Part shown: positions 62,516-64,000 of the stretch, one piece after another
How the letters are laid out: the number at the start of each line of letters is the position of its first letter
Position numbering within the stretch: position 1 is the first letter of the stretch
NCBI RefSeq assembly: GCF_030269925.1
Contig: NC_085111.1
Span: 6,316,142 to 6,380,141 of the forward strand
DNA length: 64,000 nucleotides
Direction: 5' to 3'
DNA from: Bombyx mori
Taxonomy: Eukaryota > Arthropoda > Insecta > Lepidoptera > Bombycidae
The notes under the pieces: generated by a model
Database searches by the model: none
What the model was told of the DNA's origin: nothing
What the model saw: only the letters and a program-made list of their open reading frames with translations
Made by a program: the position numbers and the translations under genes

Positions 62516-64000
62516 GTTAAGGTAAGAAGCGCGCCGCGGAGTCTCGAGCTCCCGCGGCCGCTAAAATTAGCAAAACCGCAAACGCGTCGCGCCCCCGCCC
62601 TCCGACTCCCGTTGCGCCCACATCGCGTGCCACACCGTCGCCGCGTCTGGTGGCACAATCCAAAACTTAGACCCCTCTCCCGATAATCCTTCAGGAGAAG
62701 GCAGCTTGGGAGCGAGTTTCCCTGGCCCTTAAGGCCAAAAGACTTAATTTCACGTGTGCCCGTAACCTTATCGGTATCCAAATCAAGGTTCAAACATCCG
62801 ACGACCATAGGGCCCTCTCTTCTTACCTCCGTAAGGAGCGTATAAGTTTCTATGCGTATACGCTCCAGGAGGAGCGCGAACTCAGTGCCGTTATACGTGG
62901 CATTCCTAAAGAGTTGGATGCCGAGCTCGTCAAGATCGACTTTTTGGAACAATGTCTACCGGTCAACTCCGTGCACCGCATGCACACAGTACGCGGAAGG
63001 GAGCCATATAACATGGTTCTCGTCGCCCACCAGCCTACCCCCGGGGGTAAGCAAATATTTAACATCGGAACGGTCTGTAGGCTTCCCGGAATCACCGTCG
63101 AAGCCCCACACAAGAGAGGCACACCTAGCCATAATTGTCAATTATACGGGCATTCTTCCCGTAGGTGTCACGCGCGCCCCCGAAGTGCTTTTTTTTATTG
63201 CCCTTGTAGGCAGACGAGCGCATGGCCCTCCTGATGGTGAGTGGTTACCGTCGCCCATGGACTTCAGCAATGCCAGGGGCAGAGCCAAGCCGCTACCTAC
63301 TGATGCATTCGCGATCAAAAAACCGCGACAGGCTCACTGCTCGTGGTGGTGGTACCGTCATTTACTATAGAAGAGTCCTGCATTGCGTCCCCCTCGATCC
63401 TCCCGCGCTCGCTAACATCGAAGCATCAGTGTGCCGAATCTCACTGACCGCACACGCGCCGATTGTCCCGTCCGTATATCTTCCACTTGATAAGATCGTT
63501 TTAAGCAGTGATATCGAGGCGCTACTCGGCATTGTAAACACATCAGGTGGAACTCACAAACCACAACTTCTAACGGTAAACGTCTGTCTGGACGCGTTAG
63601 TTGATGATCTCGCTTTCGATATCGTGGCTCCGCTAACCCCGACTCACTACCCACTAACTATCGTGCATCGCCCGGATATAATCGATATAGCATTACTAAA
63701 AATGTAACTCTGTGTATACGTTCGATCGAAGTAGTTTCAGTGTTCAACTCAGACCACCATACCGTCATTATGAAGCTCGGTCGCGCTCCCGATTCCGTTC
63801 CCGTCAGAAGAACTGTGGTGGATATATTGGAAATTAGCCTGGCTGAATCTGACCCACCATCACTCTCATTCAGCGCGGACTCCACCTCCTCCCCTCAGGA
63901 TATCGCTGAAGCCATAGACATCGTAACATCACACATCACCTCGACATTAGATAGGTCGTCGAAGCAAATTGTAGCGGAGGACTTCCTTCATCGCTTCAAA
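62516..64000 (+). pseudogene. Rearranged copy of the jockey LINE, runs off the window
   Basis: From 62516 the sequence follows ORF1 of the intact element (homologous to about 42908 onward) but carries stops, for example TAG at about 62668. At 63187-63303 a LINE-B tail unit interrupts it. It then jumps from ORF1 (ATTCGCGATCAAAAAACCGC, near 43620-43640) straight to the endonuclease part of ORF2 (CTCGTGGTGGTGGTACCGTC, near 44340). The ORF1 end and ORF2 start, about 690 bp, are deleted. Further indels follow to 64000. Confidence 0.9.
63187..63303 (-). repeat. Short LINE-B tail unit inside the rearranged LINE
   Basis: The plus strand shows a T-run, TAGGCAGACGAGCGCATGGC, GGTTACCGTCGCCCATGGAC and GCCAAGCCGCTACCTACTG. 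It lies at the point where ORF1 sequence is missing. Confidence 0.82.

Noticed and set aside
1..64000. CRISPR array, operons, bacterial promoters or insertion sequences
   Set aside because: Split genes with GT-AG introns, SINEs and LINEs show this is animal nuclear DNA; no regularly spaced short repeats were seen.

Overview
The window is AT-rich, intron-rich animal DNA packed with transposable elements. The SINE seen again and again matches Bm1 of the silkworm: a tRNA-derived head, a body with GGTAGGACCTCTTGTGAG, and a TAAGCAATAAAA tail. Helitrons, mariners and a maT-type element are also present, as are lipase genes resembling silkworm digestive lipases. I therefore infer Bombyx mori or a very close relative. 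All introns below were placed by eye from splice consensus, reading-frame continuity and comparison of paralogues.

Five host genes are supported. (1) About 1.46-6.94 kb, minus strand: a six-exon gene for the exosome ring subunit RRP42/EXOSC7, with a mariner in its third intron. (2) 9.04-20.18 kb and (3) 22.32-35.43 kb, plus strand: tandem paralogues of the SLC5 sodium/solute symporter family (monocarboxylate/multivitamin-transporter-like). They have 14 and 13 coding exons and matching intron phases; one intron of the first copy is missing from the second. (4) 36.50-39.91 kb and (5) 53.81-57.52 kb, minus strand: two five-exon secreted lipase genes of the pancreatic-lipase family. Both encode 332 residues, have identical intron phases and keep a full Ser-Asp-His triad. 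The lipase pair is separated by about 14 kb of mostly mobile DNA.

The mobile fraction is the richest part. A full-length jockey-clade LINE (42102-47260) has two intact ORFs, a poly(A) tail and a 9-bp target-site duplication. Its 5' end carries an Inr plus DPE promoter in exact register, and its two ORFs are in the same frame separated by a single stop codon. A 5'-truncated sister copy (33829-34801) sits inside a second LINE family with an 11-bp target duplication. A third, rearranged copy runs off the right edge. Other elements include a maT (DD37D) transposon whose gene is broken by a single stop codon, a frameshifted DD34D mariner, and a second mariner split by a Bm1 SINE and a palindromic MITE. 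There are also four short Helitrons, a hAT MITE, two copies of a 276-bp MITE, a 0.9-kb foldback element inside a SINE, RTE-type LINE tails, and many SINEs. An ORF at 59353-60726 carries a reverse-transcriptase C-terminus with a restriction-like endonuclease motif. It lies just upstream of a Helitron-like 3' terminus.

The host genes do not form one pathway. The tandem SLC5 pair and the lipase pair are each local duplications. The repeats mostly lie in their introns and intergenic spacers, and several sit close to splice sites or in the 5' flank.
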